From assembly GCF_021018895.1 (NCBI RefSeq), contig NC_079375.1:7090001-7154000 (forward strand): a stretch of DNA of 64,000 nucleotides, given 5' to 3'. The translations under genes were made by a program, and so were the position numbers. Under the pieces are notes generated by a model that worked only from the letters and a program-made list of their open reading frames with translations, was not told where the DNA came from and searched no databases. Positions 1 to 12,389 of the stretch are shown piece after piece (positions within the stretch are counted from its first letter, which is position 1; every line of letters begins with the position of its first letter). This stretch comes from Seriola aureovittata. Taxonomy: Eukaryota; Chordata; Actinopteri; Carangiformes; Carangidae.

Positions 1-590
1 TTACTCGCAGCCTCTGTATTGTCTGTATACTTGCCTTTAAAAACAGCAAAAACAGCTTGAAATTCATCGCTCAGTAGCTATAAAAACTATAGTGAAAATC
101 ATGGTTTGGTTTTTTATTTTTTCTGCCCTCCTTGTACTTTATCTTATTTACGCTTTTGGGAATTCTACCACTCTGCCAAAAGTGTGTGGACACCTGAACA
201 TCACACATCTTTGATTATTCAACATCTAATACAACACAACAGTTGTATCGTTGCCACTCATCCAGGAAGGATCTCCACAAGATATTTGTTCCTATTCAGC
301 CACATGATCATTAGAGGTTTGTTGATTTATAGATGTGCATTAAGGAGCTCACTGCTTCACTGACATTTGCGTCCCTAAAAATGTAACTACACATCGGGGA
401 CATATTAGCTATGGCTGGACCACATAGTGACCTTCAAGCTGCTCTAATGGATATTTTTTTTTATAATATCAGTGTATCAAATGACAGTGTCAACAATATC
501 AAAGATGTTGCTTGATGTGATGAACCTACAGAGAATAATCAGGTGAATCTGCAGCTCTTGTCAGCTTTTTTTTTTTCTTTTTTCTTGCAG
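1..590. other. intronic sequence, nothing recognised
   Basis: AT-rich sequence with short T runs. No exon-like open frame with splice sites and no repeat I can name. It is taken as part of the long st6galnac3 intron because no exon lies between here and 25238. Confidence 0.5.
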
Positions 591-599
591 CACTTTCAC

Positions 600-860
600 T
601 GGTTGAGCGTAGTGGAGCATTTAGCAGCTAAAGAGCCGGATATTTCCCTCTGGAATTGGTAGAGACCAAAAACAGAGCAAGAAGAGATGTGAATACTGGA
701 CTTATATATTCATCAGGTGGCCAGAAACAGGACTCCCAAGTGAACGATAATGTTGTTCCATCACTGCTGCGTGTGTGAATGAGCGGCTGTTTGCTAACAA
801 GTTCACCACATCAACTTGGCGTTGTTATGTCGATGTTGCGTTCAAAGCAAAAGCAATCAG
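600..860 (+). repeat. dispersed teleost repeat, family A, copy 1
   Basis: The stretch around 615-650 (AGCAGCTAAAGAGCCGGATA followed by TTTCCCTC) and the following text, through the segment near 705-790, match a dispersed repeat I recall from percomorph genomes. Inverted copies occur at about 20625-20940, where the segment GGCCACCAGATGAATCTAAG corresponds to GGCCACCTGATGAATATATA of the reverse complement here, and at 16960-17240. Edges and class are uncertain; it looks like a non-coding DNA-transposon derivative. Confidence 0.5.
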
Positions 861-1828
861 TCAATGCAGGTTTAAGAACGGTGAGTGGTCCACTCGTGTC
901 GTCTGTGTTTCATCCTTTCGGCTGCATGTGTTGCACCTAAAAGGAGATTGAGATTGATGATAGTAAAGTAAAACCGTAAACAAGGAGAAGAAAGGCTCAC
1001 TTACCTGCTCCTGTTGACAAACGCACACCCCTCGCTCCTTAGAGTAAGAGTAACGACAGAATGTTAACACACTGCAGGATTCTCACACTCAGAAATGAGA
1101 CATGGTAGATAGAAGGTACCTGGATGTTCTACTGAATGAGACACTCAGTGAGTCATTGTGTAGCTCAGCCTCACTTTACACGTAGACACGTGTCATAAAG
1201 TAAATGATGGATCCTGCACGATACATCCAGCCACCTCTGAACTATGTATGAAAATCTGTGGTGGAACTACAGGTAAGACTCCCACTAAACCCCTCGCATC
1301 GACCAATCAATTTAAGGCCTCACTCACAGTCGGGGTTCTTCCCCAAAAAGTGCAGGATGGAGGTCGGGGCTCAGTGTCGGCCACTCAACGTCTTCCACAT
1401 CAAACGGAGAAAACCATTTTCTTTGCTTTTTGCATGCTGGCATTGTCATTTTGACACAACGGTCCATATACTGTTGTGGACACATAATGCCCCCCCCCCC
1501 TTCCCACATTTCACCTGATTTGATTTTTGATTTTCTGTGCGAGAAAATGCTCAAAAAGAAAAAAAAGCTCTGTGGTTGGAAAACGGCAAATTGCTTTCAT
1601 GTCACCAACAATGCTGTCACAAAAATGATACGTATTTGTCATGCCTCTTTCTAGAGCAGACCATTTCGTTTTTTTTCTTCCCTGCTTTTTGAATAAAATC
1701 TCCTCTCTGCAGTGGACGCTAATAAAATCATGTCCGACTCACATGAATCACTTATTCTACCTGCTGGGCAGTAACGCAGGCACAGACATGATGGTTAGCT
1801 CACAAGCTTCACTGGGTGAAATCTCCCA

Positions 1829-1830
<2 letters not shown>
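861..1830. other. intronic sequence, nothing recognised
   Basis: It holds only short poly-C and poly-A runs (C run near 1491-1500) and chance open frames under 90 codons. I see no domain or splice context. Confidence 0.45.

Positions 1831-1884
<54 letters not shown>
1831..1884. repeat. (CA)n microsatellite, about 27 copies
   Basis: An uninterrupted CA dinucleotide run, followed by a short decayed tail (CACAAACACACG). Typical of fish introns and probably length-polymorphic. Confidence 0.97.
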
Positions 1885-1891
<7 letters not shown>

Positions 1892-2449
1892 GCATGCATC
1901 ATGAGTCCCATAGCAACCCAGCCATCTAATAAGCCTTATTAGATTACATGCTTCTGTGGCTTCAGATAGTATAACCTCATAACACAAAGCTCCACTGTGT
2001 GCCAGTGTCTATTAAGATTATGTCTGTGCAGTAGTGTCACTGAGACAGTTTACTGCAGATTTATGCTGTATTGTCCACATTTAGCCAAGAGAAAATAAGA
2101 TGAAACTTCATGAAAAATGATAGAACCGTAGAAGCAAAAAAGTAACAGGAATTAGTAGGAGAAGCAAGAAAAGTAGCGAAAAAAACATGCAGGAGAATAT
2201 AAAGTAGGTCATTAAGAAGTGTAGAAACAGCAAGAAAACTTATTGACAACTTAATGACAATAGAATGCATAGAAATGTGTTGTTCTGACATTTTCCCCCT
2301 TTTATATTAAGTAAAATGGTTCATGAACCTTTTCTTGTAGAACTTTAATTGAACAACAACAAAATTAATCTGTAAGTATTTTGACAATCAAGTAATTATT
2401 GTTATTTTTCAAGCAAAAACGTCAACAATTTTCAAATGTGAGAAAATTC

Positions 2450-2486
2450 GTTTTTTTCTTTTTCTTTTTCTTTTTCTTTTTCTTTT
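2450..2486. repeat. (TTTTTC)n short tandem repeat
   Basis: Five to six copies of a hexamer made of five T and one C, with slight irregularity at the 5' end. Confidence 0.85.
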
Positions 2487-2928
2487 CGGACTGTTAATCA
2501 GACAAAGCAGGACATTTGAATCGGTCATCTTTGTCGCAAGAAAATTGTGAGACGAAACAATTGTGAAAATAATTGCCAGACTAATCGAGCTCGAAAATAA
2601 TTGCTAGTTTCAGCAACACCTCGACACAGTGTTGCAGCGCGGCTAACGTAAATGCAAAATGAATAACATAAATCATCCGTCTCTAAAAACTGAGAGTACT
2701 GGTATGTGCAGTGTAATGTTAAGTGTAAATATAGAAAAGTAATTTGAATTTGCGGCGATGGTAATGGCCTGTAAATATCTTTTGTCTTCACATTAATCTG
2801 GTCTGCACGTGGCGGCCGTACATATGCACAGGAAGTGTTTGGTTTTGTCCGAACCATTGCAGCGAAAAACCAATTAATGTGACTTTGGCTCTGAGCCAGT
2901 GGCTGGTTCATGCTGGTTTTTTGTGTGC

Positions 2929-2930
<2 letters not shown>

Positions 2931-2973
<43 letters not shown>
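2931..2973. repeat. (TG)n microsatellite
   Basis: About 21 TG copies, preceded by imperfect TGTG sequence from about 2921. A minus-strand open frame across it is only repeat translation. Confidence 0.95.
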
Positions 2974-2976
<3 letters not shown>

Positions 2977-5722
2977 AGAGCTGGGTGTTTTTGCCGTGAA
3001 GGTGAGAGCCTGAGAGCATGTGATATGTGGAACTCTGTGGTCAGGCCTCAGAGTGTTTCACAGGTATAACACTAGTAAATTTTTAACACTTGCCCTCCTC
3101 CTCCCTCTCTCTCTCTCCCCCTCCTCCTCTTCTTTTCCCAGGCCGGTGTTTGACATTTTAACTGCAGAAGGTGCTGAATTCTAAGTCCTCCAACAGAGCA
3201 GATAACTTCCTCTCTCTACATGTCTCATAGATCCTCTAACACCTTCTGACTTAAACAAGCTTTTCTCTGATGTTTAGGGTGGCTAAAGACTTGTTTCTCT
3301 ATGCTCACTGTACTGTGGAATAACAATCAAATAATCTGCAAACTAGGCCAAAACAGAAAATGCCTACTGGTGCAAGCCAGACAAGGATAGATGTGCTATC
3401 GGTGTCCTAAGAAAGAAGAATGAGTGCAGCCATAAGGCTCAGCGCAGCATCGGCTGTAATGCATCCTGTCACTGATGCTCTGTTATATGTTCAGCTCTAA
3501 ATTGGATGTGAACTAGTCACTTCAGATTATAGTTGTACAACGCTGTGTGAAAAGGGAAGCAATCACCTCTTGGCAGCAGTATTAAAATGTGCTTGTAAAA
3601 TTGTCAAGCCCTCATCTCCCCAAACAGAGCAACGCTGGTTCGAGAGAGTTCCTCAGCCAGTGACAAACAGTCATTCGGCCATTTGCTTTGCCTGACAAAC
3701 ACCAGCTTTCGGGGTGCATTTCAATCTGCGAACGCGGCTCATTACGGCTTCATATTTTGTTTTCAATTTTTTTTTTTTTTTTTTTTTAAATGCATTGCCA
3801 CGCTAATCATAGTAATCCCAGAGAGAGAGACATCCAGCGTTTTTTTTTGTTTTTTTTTTCCGGCCCCTTGTGCATCTGCAGAGCTGTGTGAAATTAGATG
3901 GTTTACTTTCTGGTCAGCTTTCAGTGCAGCTCCCGATGATGTGGAGCTGTTCAAGCCTCAGTAAAACTTACACTATATTATTATCTGCATCTACCGACAT
4001 GCTCATTCTTTACTACTGCAACTTTGTGTTCATTGTTTTACTCTGAAATGTGACTTTTGTGGACACAAGGTATAAAAATGCAAATTTCTTTTTGCAAAGG
4101 CAGGTTTATTACTTTCAATTTAAAAGACCTTAGATTAAACTTTATCAACAGTGGCAGAGGAAGTACAAAGATTCTTTAATTAAATAATACCACAGTGTAA
4201 AATGTAACAAGTACAAAAGGTTATCTCATTAAAATGAAAAAGAAAAAATGAAAATACTTGTTGTTATGCACAATGAGCTCTTTCAGGGTGGTAATTATAT
4301 TATTGAATGTATTAGACCAGTGTGAAACTAGAGATTATTTTTTAGTATTAAGTTATCTGTAAGTTATTTTCTAGACTTTTCTCCATTTAGCAGTTAATTG
4401 TGTGGCAATGAAACAACATGTCCACCAAACAATGATTTTAAAAAAAGTAGCTAATTGGGGTGGAGTTCATTGGAGGTACTTAATAAGGGAGTTACGCTGT
4501 AGGCTACGACTTATACCCTGTTTTTTTTTTTATTTGCCTCTATTTGTTATAAGGTTTGATGAATTGGCATTTAAAGTATGCTATTAGTAGTTCCTTCTTG
4601 TAATATACCCACAGACATACAATCCATTATCACTACGCTACTTGGACACTGAAGACAACTTAGCAACGTGATGATTTTCAGGCAAGGATTCATGGACACT
4701 GGCGATCATGATATCCTTGGTAATGTTAAGTCACATTGAAAATAAAAAATCTGTGTATCATGTCTGTGTGTTCAGATTCGACTGAGTTACGGACAGACGG
4801 AGCACATCAATGTACCGATGTGGAAAATGAATCTAAGGAGATCGGGCATCATCTATTGCGTAAATGTGTCAAATTACCGAATGTATTACCTGTTAAAAGG
4901 AAGAATAATCACTCCATTATTCCGTCTGTCACACCTTTCAGATTTCTGATTTGTGTGCAGCATCATTTACCATCTTCATAATGTGGCGTGATGGACATGA
5001 AAATGTAAAATCGTGGCAGCGTGTGCTGTAAGCCTCCTGTAAAACCAGGAGCTGTGCTGCATTGTCGGAGCGAGCGGGTTTTTGCATATTACGGTCGCAA
5101 CACATTTCTTTGTGAGCCACCATAAATCTTCTTTACTGTAAGAGAGGGGACCCGGCGTGGCTTAAAAGCAGCCTGATCAGTCGGGGAGAGCTTAATAACA
5201 CCATGGTTATTGGACTTTTGCGTGGGATAACTCCCTATTGTGAAGCTCTCCAAGGTGTGTCACCAGAGAGAGGCTGCTTCTCTAAATTATTCAAACAGTA
5301 CAGTGAGATTAATTGATTATTGAGCTTTAAAATCAATGATAATCAGTAGTTCTGTGTGTAATTCTGGATCTTAGGTCTTTGTCTTGATCTCTGTCCCGGG
5401 AGAAATCTCTTAAGTTGGGCCTCATCTGTTTTGCTAATCCTTGGTTTTTACTTCCCTGCTCTCGGACAGGCAACCCATTAACATGTTGAATAGGCTGCAG
5501 AGCTTTTAGACTCTGCCACTTTCCTCAGACGGTTTTCTCTGCTACCTCCTGTTTTTGTAATTTCTTTTTTTCCCGGAGTCATAAAAATGGCTCACTTATA
5601 CCAAACCCATTCAGACTCCTGCTCACCTCCTCTGACCTTACACCATTTGTTATTCTGCCTTTTTGACCAAATAAATCTTCATAAATGGTTTATGGCTCCT
5701 GTGCACAGAGACAGTGGCTGTT
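2974..5722. other. intronic sequence with T tracts
   Basis: Contains a pyrimidine-rich stretch near 3088-3140 and T homopolymers near 3769-3787 and 3841-3860. No exon or nameable repeat was found. Confidence 0.4.
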
Positions 5723-6211
5723 GACTGTCATGGTTCTCAGAAAAAGGGACCCAAGAGCATGACTCAGGAGGCAGATGCAAAAGTAAAGTGTCTTCACATA
5801 GAAAAAAAAACAAAAACAAACAGGATGCAAAAAAAGTACAAAGGGTCAGACTGAGGCAAAACCCTCAAAAAACACAGGCAAGGTCAAAAACATGATCAGG
5901 CTCACAACAGGCAGCCAAAGAACAGAGCGCTGGAAGTCTGTTGCACACGGCATGAAGACAATCTGGTGAAAAGAAGTGGAAACGGACCGGTACATATGGA
6001 TACTAGGGAGCTAACGAGGGAGTGTGGAACAGGTGAGCAGGTGAGCGTGGAGGAGGAGCGGGTCAGGTGATTCGACAGGCAGGAAAGGCATGCAGAAATG
6101 TCAGCAAAATAAGAACACGTGTGCACAATTGAAAGGATGAATGAGCAGACAGGTGAGTCCAACGTGGCACTCGGTTGATGCTTTGCTTCCGCTCGAGGGC
6201 AAAGACTGTCA
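5723..6211. mobile_element. non-coding transposable element between 8-bp direct repeats
   Basis: GACTGTCA occurs at 5723-5730 and again at 6204-6211, bracketing a 473-bp segment, as expected for the 8-bp target duplication of a hAT-type element. The internal text, for example GGGACCCAAGAGCATGACTC near 5747, is like a dispersed repeat common in teleosts. No clear inverted termini are visible inside the direct repeats. Alternatively, termini TGTCA...TGTCA would fit a solo LTR read on either strand. No transposase or reverse transcriptase is encoded; the 86-codon minus-strand frame at 5902-6162 is incidental. Confidence 0.55.
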
Positions 6212-6600
6212 GGTGTTATGTAGTAATGCCTATTCCTTATGCTGCTGACTAAAATGGGTTAAGATAAACATCTCAACCTGCATGAGGCTTTCATTTTCCA
6301 AGACACTTTATACTCACTTTGAATAATGCATAAATCCGACTCTTCTCTTTCAGCAAAACAAACACTGTTTATTCCTGTGAAGTGAGTTAAGGTCTTGGCT
6401 GGGTCTTGGATAATGATGGGATTCTTTCACTCGGGGCTGTTTGTCAGAGCTTTGATAAGTGGAGCTAATAGGCTTATAAACCATGAGGTTTCTTTATCAA
6501 TATATTGTTCTATGAACTCCAGAAAACTGTTGCATGAATGACATTTAAAACTCAATCTCTCAGTGCTGAAGTGAGTAACAACGTATATAGCAGCCGACTT
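6212..6600. other. intronic sequence, nothing recognised
   Basis: AT-rich and without exon signals or a recognisable repeat. Confidence 0.4.
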
Positions 6601-6605
6601 GAATT

Positions 6606-6690
6606 AGAGCTTCAACCTGTTAGCATGTTGATGTTAGCATTTAGCTCAAAGCAACAGTGCATATGTACAGCCTCAGAGAGCATGGGGTAG
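6606..6690 (+). repeat. fragment of dispersed teleost repeat, family B
   Basis: The run TGTTAGCATGTTGATGTTAG, then ATTTAGCTCAAAGCA and TACAGCCTCA, is the distal part of a dispersed fish repeat rich in TTAGCATG palindromes. Other parts of the family lie at 7612-7790 and 8295-8402. Confidence 0.55.
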
Positions 6691-7611
6691 AGACTCTTAG
6701 TTGTATTGCTTCACAAGCTACTTGAATGATTAATCATCAAAGTTGTTGATTTATTTCTGCTCAGTTTATTTCAGCATTTTTCGACTTCTCTCAGGTTAGT
6801 TGTTTTATCAAGCTGCAGACGCTGAAGAAGCAGAAGTTGTAGCTTGAATTCAAGATGAACTGGAGCTGTAATGTTTTGCTCTCAGGTTATCAGACAGTCT
6901 ATCAAAAAACAAATGCAATGTCAGACACCAGTTCACGTTCAGTTTCTGCTGCTTTTTAAGCCACTTTTACTGTTAAAGGTAAGAGCAGAAATAACAACGG
7001 CAGAACAGCACTTACGATACTGAAGACTGACTTTGGGAATTCACTGCGAGATACAAGAATCAATGTTATTATTGAGCTTTACCGTCCAAGAATTGGAAAA
7101 TGAAAAACCAAGTAATTCCAATATTTAACCAGCATGTGGTATTTCACATTCAGTTTAGGTTTGGTGCAGCAGTGAAGGCATTTTAAAATTCCTTTTGTTA
7201 TTGGTGTTTCAGCTCTTTCTCATTTCTCTCAGAGAAAATTAAAATTCAAACCTGCCATTCATGTCTGTCTGTGTTTCAATCTCCTGCCCCAGAAGTCAAA
7301 GTGGTTGTTGATAGGTGACAGGCGGGCTGTGGGATGGTTTCTGGTTGACAGGTGGCCTGTCTCCATGACACCAGAGAACATAGCCTACTCATTACCAGCC
7401 CATGAGTGGCACACATGTTGGATAGTTGTGAGTCTGACACTTGTTCCCCTTATGATCAGTTACTGTCTCGTTCAGTTTTTTAGAATAAAATATCAGAATA
7501 ATGGCTGTTTATTACATTTTTCAGAAAGTGAGTGTCATCTGCTGCAGATATAAGCGTCCTTATATGACACAGCTAAATAAAGTCTGCAGTGGATTTGATT
7601 TTTAGCGGTGT

Positions 7612-7790
7612 AGCTCTAGGAAGGACTGTGTCAGTCTGTCGGTCGGTCCACCACTTTGGTCCAGACTGAAATATCTCAACGAGATCTCTCTCTCATATGT
7701 CAGCTGTTAGATCGAGTGTCATGAAATTTGGTTCAGATGTACTTGTTCCACTGAGCATGGATTCTAACTACTTTGGTGATTTTCAGTAAT
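7612..7790 (+). repeat. dispersed teleost repeat, family B, 5' segment
   Basis: The text GTCGGTCGGTCCACCACTTT and GGTCCAGACTGAAATATCTC, then ATGAAATTTGGTTCAGATGT and ACTTTGGTGAT, matches the start of a widespread fish repeat. The block expected next in the family is missing or replaced here until 8295. Confidence 0.6.
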
Positions 7791-8294
7791 TAGTAGTGCA
7801 AAGAATTCCAATTTGAAATTCAATAATTACATTAAAATAACTTATGTCAGTAACCTTCTGTCACTTTGACATTTTGGGTGTTTATTCACTCATTTATTAT
7901 TCGCTCTCATTTATTCGCTGTCTTAGAAGGAGTTAGATGGCAGGTTACTGATACTTCAATGGGCCACTTCAGAATGACTGAACCCGACAAAGTCGTTTAT
8001 ACCTGATCATTAAACTGCTAAAGTGATTCGTGGGCACGAGTATTTCATTTGTGTTCGGTCGTTCTGAGGTGGCCCATCCAACGATTTGTATCCTGTCCTA
8101 CTTTGAGAGCACCGATCTCCATTAGTGGAGGTGCTGGAGCGCAAGAGACTCCTTTCACCTGTTACTAATACTGATCTGTGTCTGAGATGGGCGGAGGCAG
8201 TTACCCTCCTGGTAACCCCATAGTTACATACCTCTAGGTACGCATACACTCAGAAGACACGTTTTGTTGTAGAGTCAGAGGGTGTGTGAAATCA
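7791..8294. other. segment separating two family-B pieces; carries an inverted repeat
   Basis: About 500 bp I cannot assign. It separates two pieces of what looks like one family-B copy, so it may be a later insertion or diverged interior. It carries 24-base inverted arms (7960-7983 and 8053-8076) and a small palindrome, GTTACC-5 nt-GGTAAC, near 8199-8215. No protein is supported. Confidence 0.4.
7960..8076 (+). repeat. 24-bp inverted repeat with 69-base loop
   Basis: Arm 1 (7960-7983, TGGGCCACTTCAGAATGACT plus GAAC) is complementary to arm 2 (8053-8076, GTTCGGTCGTTCTGAGGTGG plus CCCA). As DNA, 21 of 24 positions pair. The three mismatches are T opposite G on the plus strand, so plus-strand RNA could pair at all 24 positions through G-U wobbles. 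Confidence 0.85.
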
Positions 8295-8402
8295 CAAATG
8301 TTAGCATGCTAACAAGCTAAACTGAAATGGCGAATATGGTAAACATTAAACCTGCTTTAGCATGTTAGCATTGTCATTGTGAGAATGTTAGCATGCTAAT
8401 AT
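8295..8402 (+). repeat. dispersed teleost repeat, family B, TTAGCATGCTAA segment
   Basis: TGTTAGCATGCTAACAAGCT, GGTAAACATTAAACCTGC, CATGTTAGCATTGTCATTGT and TTAGCATGCTAAT follow one another in the order seen in the dispersed fish repeat. The self-complementary TTAGCATGCTAA words allow strong fold-back. Confidence 0.6.
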
Positions 8403-9621
8403 GTAACCCTCTTCAAAGGCTGGATCAGATAAATTGTCACCTTGTGGTCTGAATGTTGTTTCAGAGCTTTTCTTCCAGTAAGACAATGAGAAGATTTAGG
8501 GCAGACAGTGAATACTGAAAATACTCAGAGTATTGGCACACAGCATGAGCTACTGAAAAGTAAAAAATACTAAAATGAGTTGAACCCAAGTAGGAATGTG
8601 CTGTGCCACTCATTGTACGTCGCCGAGGATTAGCGCGTCAGCTAAATGCCCAAAAATGTAACGGAAAATATGCTTAGCGTGTGTGTTACACTTTGATTCT
8701 CCGCTCAGCTCGAGTTGACTAATCTGGCTTTGTCTTCTAAAATGAGAGACAAGGTTATATAATCAGTTTGAAATATCTGCCCAGTTGTTTCAGACGAAAC
8801 GGGAGAGAAATTTGCTTTGAAGTTTTAGTTGGAGTGTGACTGAAACAGGGAAATTATCTGTGGGTGGTAATTGTGTGAAACAGCTATCAGTGCAGGCAGA
8901 CTGCTTTTGACTTTGACTCACTTTTGAGGCATTTGAGCGCAATCAGTTGAACTCAATTAAAAGAATAAATAGAAACGATATTACAAATCACACGCATATT
9001 TTTCTCCTATGGTTAAAAACATTATCTTCTCCCTGGGGCTGTAGAAAAATAGTTTTTTTTTTTTTATCATGTCAAAATTTGCCATTGAATTTGTCAGTCT
9101 TTAGATCTTTTCATCAAAGCTAAAGACACCTCACACCTATCTATTTTAGGGAATAGTCAGGGAGTTAATTATGATTCATTATCAGAGCCATATGCAGCAC
9201 TGTAATGAATTTAATCTAATACTGAATGGCTCTGATTTATGAATTATAACAAGGGTTTAATGTCATTCAAGAGACATAACACATAATCATGCATTTATTT
9301 TGCTGTGGGACTTAGAGGGAGAAACGTTGTAAAATAAACAGCTCAGACAAATTCACCTTACACCTACAAAAAAAAACCCAACAGATTAAGATGTTAGTGT
9401 GTTGTCTTCTCCTCATGCATTCGCCTCAGACTCACTGGGGTGCTGTGAAATTAATGAGAGAAAACTGCTGGGGTGGTGGTGGGCATAAAAGCATCAGATG
9501 CCTTCTTCTGCTCTGAGAGAATTATTAAAGTGCTGGTTCCCGGGCGGAGATGGGGAGATCAGTGGAAACCCCTCGCCGTGAGCTCGGTGCATGTCAGGAG
9601 GAGGGGGTGCTTTGTTTGTGC
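8403..9621. other. intronic sequence, nothing recognised
   Basis: AT-rich sequence with a T homopolymer near 9052-9065. No exon or repeat I can name. Confidence 0.4.
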
Positions 9622-9659
9622 TTTGTTTTGTTTTGTTTTGTTTTGTTTGTTTTTTTTTT
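9622..9659. repeat. (TTTTG)n tract running into poly-T
   Basis: About five TTTTG pentamers followed by a T run; it could be a microsatellite grown from a retroelement tail. Confidence 0.8.
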
Positions 9660-12342
9660 AGATTTTCCTATTTAGCACCATCTGGTCGGTCATTTGGGTG
9701 TTTGTGTTTTTTTTGTGTAAATGCGACAGGGGACAAGTGCTGTGAGTGCAGAGCAAGTTAGGATGATAGATGTTCTCCACATGCAGTGTGTCTCTGGACA
9801 CAGTCGCCTGGTTCGTGCTAACAGCACAGAGAGCCTGCAGGGATCCATGTGTCAAAAAATGAGATGCAGCTGCCCTCCTCCTCCCCGGTCGCAGATTTTA
9901 GATTTGTATAAAGATTCACAGGAGTAAATAAAGCCATGAATATCTTCTCTTCTCATTCTTCCACAACATTTGAAGAGAAACTGAACATTAGGCACATTTT
10001 GAAGCCTCAAGCACTATTATAGTAAACAAATGGTTTATGGGAGACAAACAAACAACAGCAGTTATGTGATCATGATCATTGTCCCGTCAGAATCAGTCAT
10101 TTCAAATCTGAACTGATTTGCTAATTATAATAAAGAGTCACATATAATTAGACAATATACAATACTGACATCACATGCATGCTTTCTCCATGGATGATCA
10201 CAATAATATATTAAATATATCATTGTTCCAAGTAATGATCACACCGATATGCACGTGTTTGAAGGGCCCTTGTTTCAGTCAGTATAAGCTCCAGTCCAGG
10301 AAGTGAAATAAAAACAGCTCATTACTGGATAAGTGAAAAATCTAAAGTCACTTGTCAAGTCGTGAGCTTTGGTCCAGATTAATGTGCTCGGACAAAAGCC
10401 AGTGGCAACTTCAGGCTAGCCTTGATAATAAGACTGAATTTTCATTGTGGTTCTCTATTATTGGAGCGTGGGGGCAGGGTTGTTCAGTAGTGAGCGATGT
10501 ATCTATAACATCGTTTTTAGACAGTTGAGGAAATATGCAGGTTTTAGAGGTGACATTTCTGTGAGTCAACAACAGCAGTCTGTACTTGTAGCCGTGGATG
10601 AAGCAGAGTGGCTAGTGTAGGGTGGTGTTGTGGAACAAATGGGCGATGTGGGTGGTGGTTCAGAGATCTGGAGTCCATGTGCAACTTGACCTTAACTGTA
10701 AACATGTCGAATAATTATGCATGAACACTGGATTGGCCAGGAGGTATAGAGTTTTTATTATTGGCTCGATCTGTTGCTGCTTTTATTTTTCAGTGGTATA
10801 TTTCGATTTTTAAAATATTTTTTACACTGTGTATTTATTGCTTTAACGTCCTTTACAATTGATTGTTTCTGTTCATTGTTATAAGTGTGATCACTCCTGC
10901 ATGCAAACCTAATTTCCTCTGGGATAGTAATGAAGTTGAATATGTAGATGAAGATGATGCGGCATGAAGCACCTTCAAAAAGTGACCAAAAAATATCCGA
11001 AATTACCAGACTAACAGAATCCAGACTGTTTCCAGACTCGTGGCCCTTAGCCATTCTCAATCTGACGCTTTCCTTTTTTTTGCTGCAGAAGTGTTAATGT
11101 GGCATATTTTACTGTTAGACTCATTTGTATTTTAGCCTAAAATGTCAACCTTTAAAAGTGTCTAAAAAGTTTGTTTTCAGAGCTGATAATTATGACATTT
11201 CCCAACCCAAATAGGCAGACATTGTACTTAACAATCTAAGTGGGATCTCACTTCAGAAATGGCTGAGTAATGATGATAGTGTAGCTGAATAAATGTATCA
11301 TCAGTGGCAGCAGCAGCAGCACGCTTTGAAGCTCTGACATTTTTCTGGGACACTTCAGGGAATAAATTCCTACTCGACTTTGGTATTTTCATTGTATCAT
11401 GGTTGTGTCGGCACTGAGCCCTCTGTCCTCTCCCTCCTGGTCTCCATCATCACTAAAATGGAGCACAATTTGACTGCGGTGGCAGTGAGCTCACTGTGCC
11501 CGGGATTATTCAGGATACTTCACTTCACAAAATCCTCTGTGCAAAATGTGAGTGCAGTGTCACGACTGTTGGCTGTTTGCTGGGGCATCAGCCTCCACAC
11601 GGGGAGTTCAGAGCCTCTCTGTCCATTTTTACCAGCTCTTTGCCCTCTGTCCTCTCACTGCGCTCGTATCGGCATCTGCTTTAGGAGGACAACGAGGCCA
11701 TTTACCCGAGGGGAGGGGAGAAGGCAGGGAACAGAGGGTCAGAACAGACAGTACAGCAGAGAGAGGGATGAAGAGAGCGAGAGGGGAGGAAGAACAGAGT
11801 TGAAAGGGTCAGAGGGAGAAATTGTGGACAGAGGGGATAAAAACAGAGGAGAGGACATTGAGTGTGAACAGGAAATAGTGAAAAAAAGGCCACTGGAGAA
11901 AAAGAATTTAAAAAACAGAAAAGAATATTGAAGCAGGAACAAAGAGATCCCCAAGGGGATTAAAATCCAATATCATCAGGCCCTAAAGGACTAAAGTACA
12001 AATGACTAATCTCCAGGAAAGGAATGGATTACATATCAGAAGACAAAATAGAGAAAGCAATTGAACAAACTTCCTTTAAGGATTTTTTTTTTTTTGTTGA
12101 ATAAAGGCAATAAAAGACTTAGGGCAACCGAACTATTCACAATACAGCAATGCAGCTTGGAAGGATACTTTTAAAATGTGTGTCAACACCCTCCAACAAA
12201 ACCTTGACCATGGTCCATTCACTTAAACATGGTCAAAGACAAACAATGACACAAACAGGAACTGAAATAAGCCTGTGCAGTTCCTCTATAGACTGTGAAA
12301 TCCTGTTGTGTATGTAGAGATGCAAACAGACAGCCCTGCTCT
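9660..12342. other. intronic sequence without supported gene
   Basis: It includes purine-rich sequence at about 11705-11935. That bias produces the longest chance open frame of the intron (183 codons, 11380-11931, plus strand); its C-terminal half is low-complexity Arg/Glu/Lys and it has no homology I recognise. No splice-flanked exon is seen. Confidence 0.45.
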
Positions 12343-12389
12343 GATGGATGGACGGATGGATTGATTGATGGACGGATGGATGGATGGAT
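12343..12389. repeat. (GGAT)n imperfect tetranucleotide repeat
   Basis: About eleven GGAT-like units with GGAC and GATT variants. Confidence 0.9.

Noticed and set aside
2525..3019. 164-codon minus-strand open frame
   Set aside because: It begins by translating the (TG)n microsatellite and has no family resemblance.
10195..10250. Inverted repeat around TGATCACAATAATATATTAA
   Set aside because: AT-rich with imperfect short arms; expected by chance in this composition.
11380..11931. 183-codon plus-strand open frame
   Set aside because: Half of it comes from a purine-rich tract (Arg/Glu/Lys-rich), there is no recognisable domain, and it lies inside the st6galnac3 intron without splice context.
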